DNA from: a virus
Length of the DNA stretch: 64,000 nucleotides
IMG/VR virus record: IMGVR_UViG_3300049893_001984
Coordinates: 124,001-188,000 of that record
Direction: 5' to 3' (one strand)
Shown here: positions 63,451 through 64,000 of the stretch, one piece after another
Layout of the letters: each line of letters begins with the position of its first letter
Position numbering within the stretch: the stretch's first letter is position 1
The notes under the pieces: generated by a model
What the model was told of the DNA's origin: nothing
The model's input: only the letters and a program-made list of their open reading frames with translations
Databases searched by the model: none
Translations under genes and position numbers: made by a program

Positions 63451-63480
63451 GTAACTCCTTACGCCGCAAAGGCGTTATAG
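63451..63480 (-). promoter_or_regulatory. RBS-hairpin element, copy 2
   Basis: Minus-strand ATAACGCC-TTTGC-GGCGT-AAGGAGTTAC: a 5-bp hairpin ACGCC/GGCGT directly before the SD of the 55-residue gene. Nearly identical to copy 3. Confidence 0.5.
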
Positions 63481-63840
63481 GAAATGTTCGATTATGTCGG
63501 CGATCTGACTGAAGGTAAAACCATTGTCATTCAGAAATGCCAACGAAATCTGTTGATTGTACTTGTCTTTCAACCCCGGAATTGCCCCCATGGGATTAAG
63601 ACCGGTCTTTATGCATAAGTCGAGGGGCAGGACATCGTACTCGTCTATGTAATACGTGTTTCCATCTTTCTCGCCAAGATGCCACTTGATCGGGTCGTTC
63701 AGGTCGCAAAGAACACCCAAACAGCAATACTCACTTTCGTAGTTCTTCAGCAACCCTTTGCCCTGAGGGTACTGTCCAGATCGCAGCGCTTCGACCCATC
63801 TCTGTTTGAGTTCCGGACTTAACTTCACCTCGTTAACCAT
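63475..63840 (-). CDS. Common phage hypothetical protein (WVEALRSG...CCLGVLCDL)
   Basis: 121 aa. RWVEALRSGQYPQGKGLLKN ... YCCLGVLCDLNDP is the recognisable block of a family widespread in phages of Gram-negative bacteria. Residues after it carry YYIDEYDVLPLDLCIKTGL and a C-terminal helix (FSQIADIIEHFL). Function unknown. SD AAGGAG. Confidence 0.68.
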   Translation of the reverse strand: MVNEVKLSPELKQRWVEALRSGQYPQGKGLLKNYESEYCCLGVLCDLNDPIKWHLGEKDGNTYYIDEYDVLPLDLCIKTGLNPMGAIPGLKDKYNQQISLAFLNDNGFTFSQIADIIEHFL

Positions 63841-63844
63841 TCAC

Positions 63845-63873
63845 GTAACTCCTTACGCCACAAAGGCGTTATG
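63845..63873 (-). promoter_or_regulatory. RBS-hairpin element, copy 3
   Basis: Minus-strand ATAACGCC-TTTGT-GGCGT-AAGGAGTTAC: the same hairpin next to the SD of the 121-residue gene, one base different from copy 2 in the loop. Confidence 0.5.
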
Positions 63874-64000
63874 TTACTCCCTGTCAGGCTTCCTGCAGTA
63901 TCGCTCCCGCTTGAGCGCCTCCAACTCATCGAGCGTATGCAACAACCATTCCTCATTACGCCAGCACCTGTCTTTGGACCAGGCTTGTGCGGCTAACACA
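63874..64000 (-). CDS. Hypothetical protein, C-terminal part only
   Basis: The frame enters from the right edge and ends at TAA 63874. Visible 42 residues are charged and helical (WLLHTLDELEALKRERYC). The start lies outside the window. Not recognised. Confidence 0.5.
   Translation of the reverse strand, partial: VLAAQAWSKDRCWRNEEWLLHTLDELEALKRERYCRKPDRE

Noticed and set aside
1-64000. CRISPR arrays, insertion sequences or rRNA genes
   Set aside because: No regularly spaced direct repeats, no transposase motifs, and no rRNA-like blocks were seen on either strand.

Overview
This 64-kb window is part of the genome of a large tailed double-stranded DNA bacteriophage. The evidence is a terminase large subunit, a self-contained replication and recombination set, nucleotide-metabolism enzymes, phage-type tRNAs, two HNH homing endonucleases, and long runs of tightly packed small genes joined by ATGA/TAATG overlaps with strong Shine-Dalgarno (SD) sites. 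Two lipobox proteins, one of them unimolecular-spanin-like, suggest a Gram-negative host. No capsid or tail gene is recognisable, so the structural genes probably lie outside the window. I cannot name the phage or its host.

Layout. 1-29.7 kb is entirely minus strand. It starts with an HNH endonuclease and unknown genes. At 2.5-8.1 kb comes a cassette resembling the bacterial PRTRC (ParB-related, ThiF-related cassette) ubiquitin-like system: ThiF/E1, JAMM protease (protein A), E2-like protein B, a ubiquitin-like protein C, and a ParB-type helix-turn-helix protein. From 9 to 24 kb lies the replication/recombination block: XRE regulator, RecA-like recombinase, a possible ssDNA-binding protein, a uracil-DNA-glycosylase/DNA polymerase I fusion, DnaG primase, DnaB-type helicase, UvsW-like SF2 helicase, an initiator-type tRNA, and SbcC/SbcD. 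From 24.5 to 27.8 kb lie a HAD nucleotidase, ThyX and a dNMP kinase. A 623-residue multi-zinc protein ends this block and faces a plus-strand initiator-like gene across a long inverted repeat.

30-45 kb is mixed in strand. It has coiled-coil proteins, a nucleotidyltransferase, terminase (plus), a CAU-anticodon tRNA interrupted by a group I intron that encodes an HNH endonuclease, a D-arm-less tRNA-like element, about 420 bases of structured non-coding DNA, a spanin-like lipoprotein, an 895-residue zinc-finger primase-like protein, and three plus-strand genes of unknown role. 45-64 kb is accessory DNA: about 50 small minus-strand genes, many in paralogous families, plus a tRNA-Arg and one isolated plus-strand gene with a JAMM-like HTHP motif.

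Most notable observations: (i) the phage-borne PRTRC-like ubiquitin-like conjugation cassette; (ii) eleven otherwise unrelated proteins between 33 and 61.4 kb that end in the same short peptide, E-[LFI]-[VI]-P or a close variant, written with different synonymous codons, which points to an undescribed C-terminal signal; (iii) the intron-split phage tRNA. All functions are read from motifs by eye; no database search was run.
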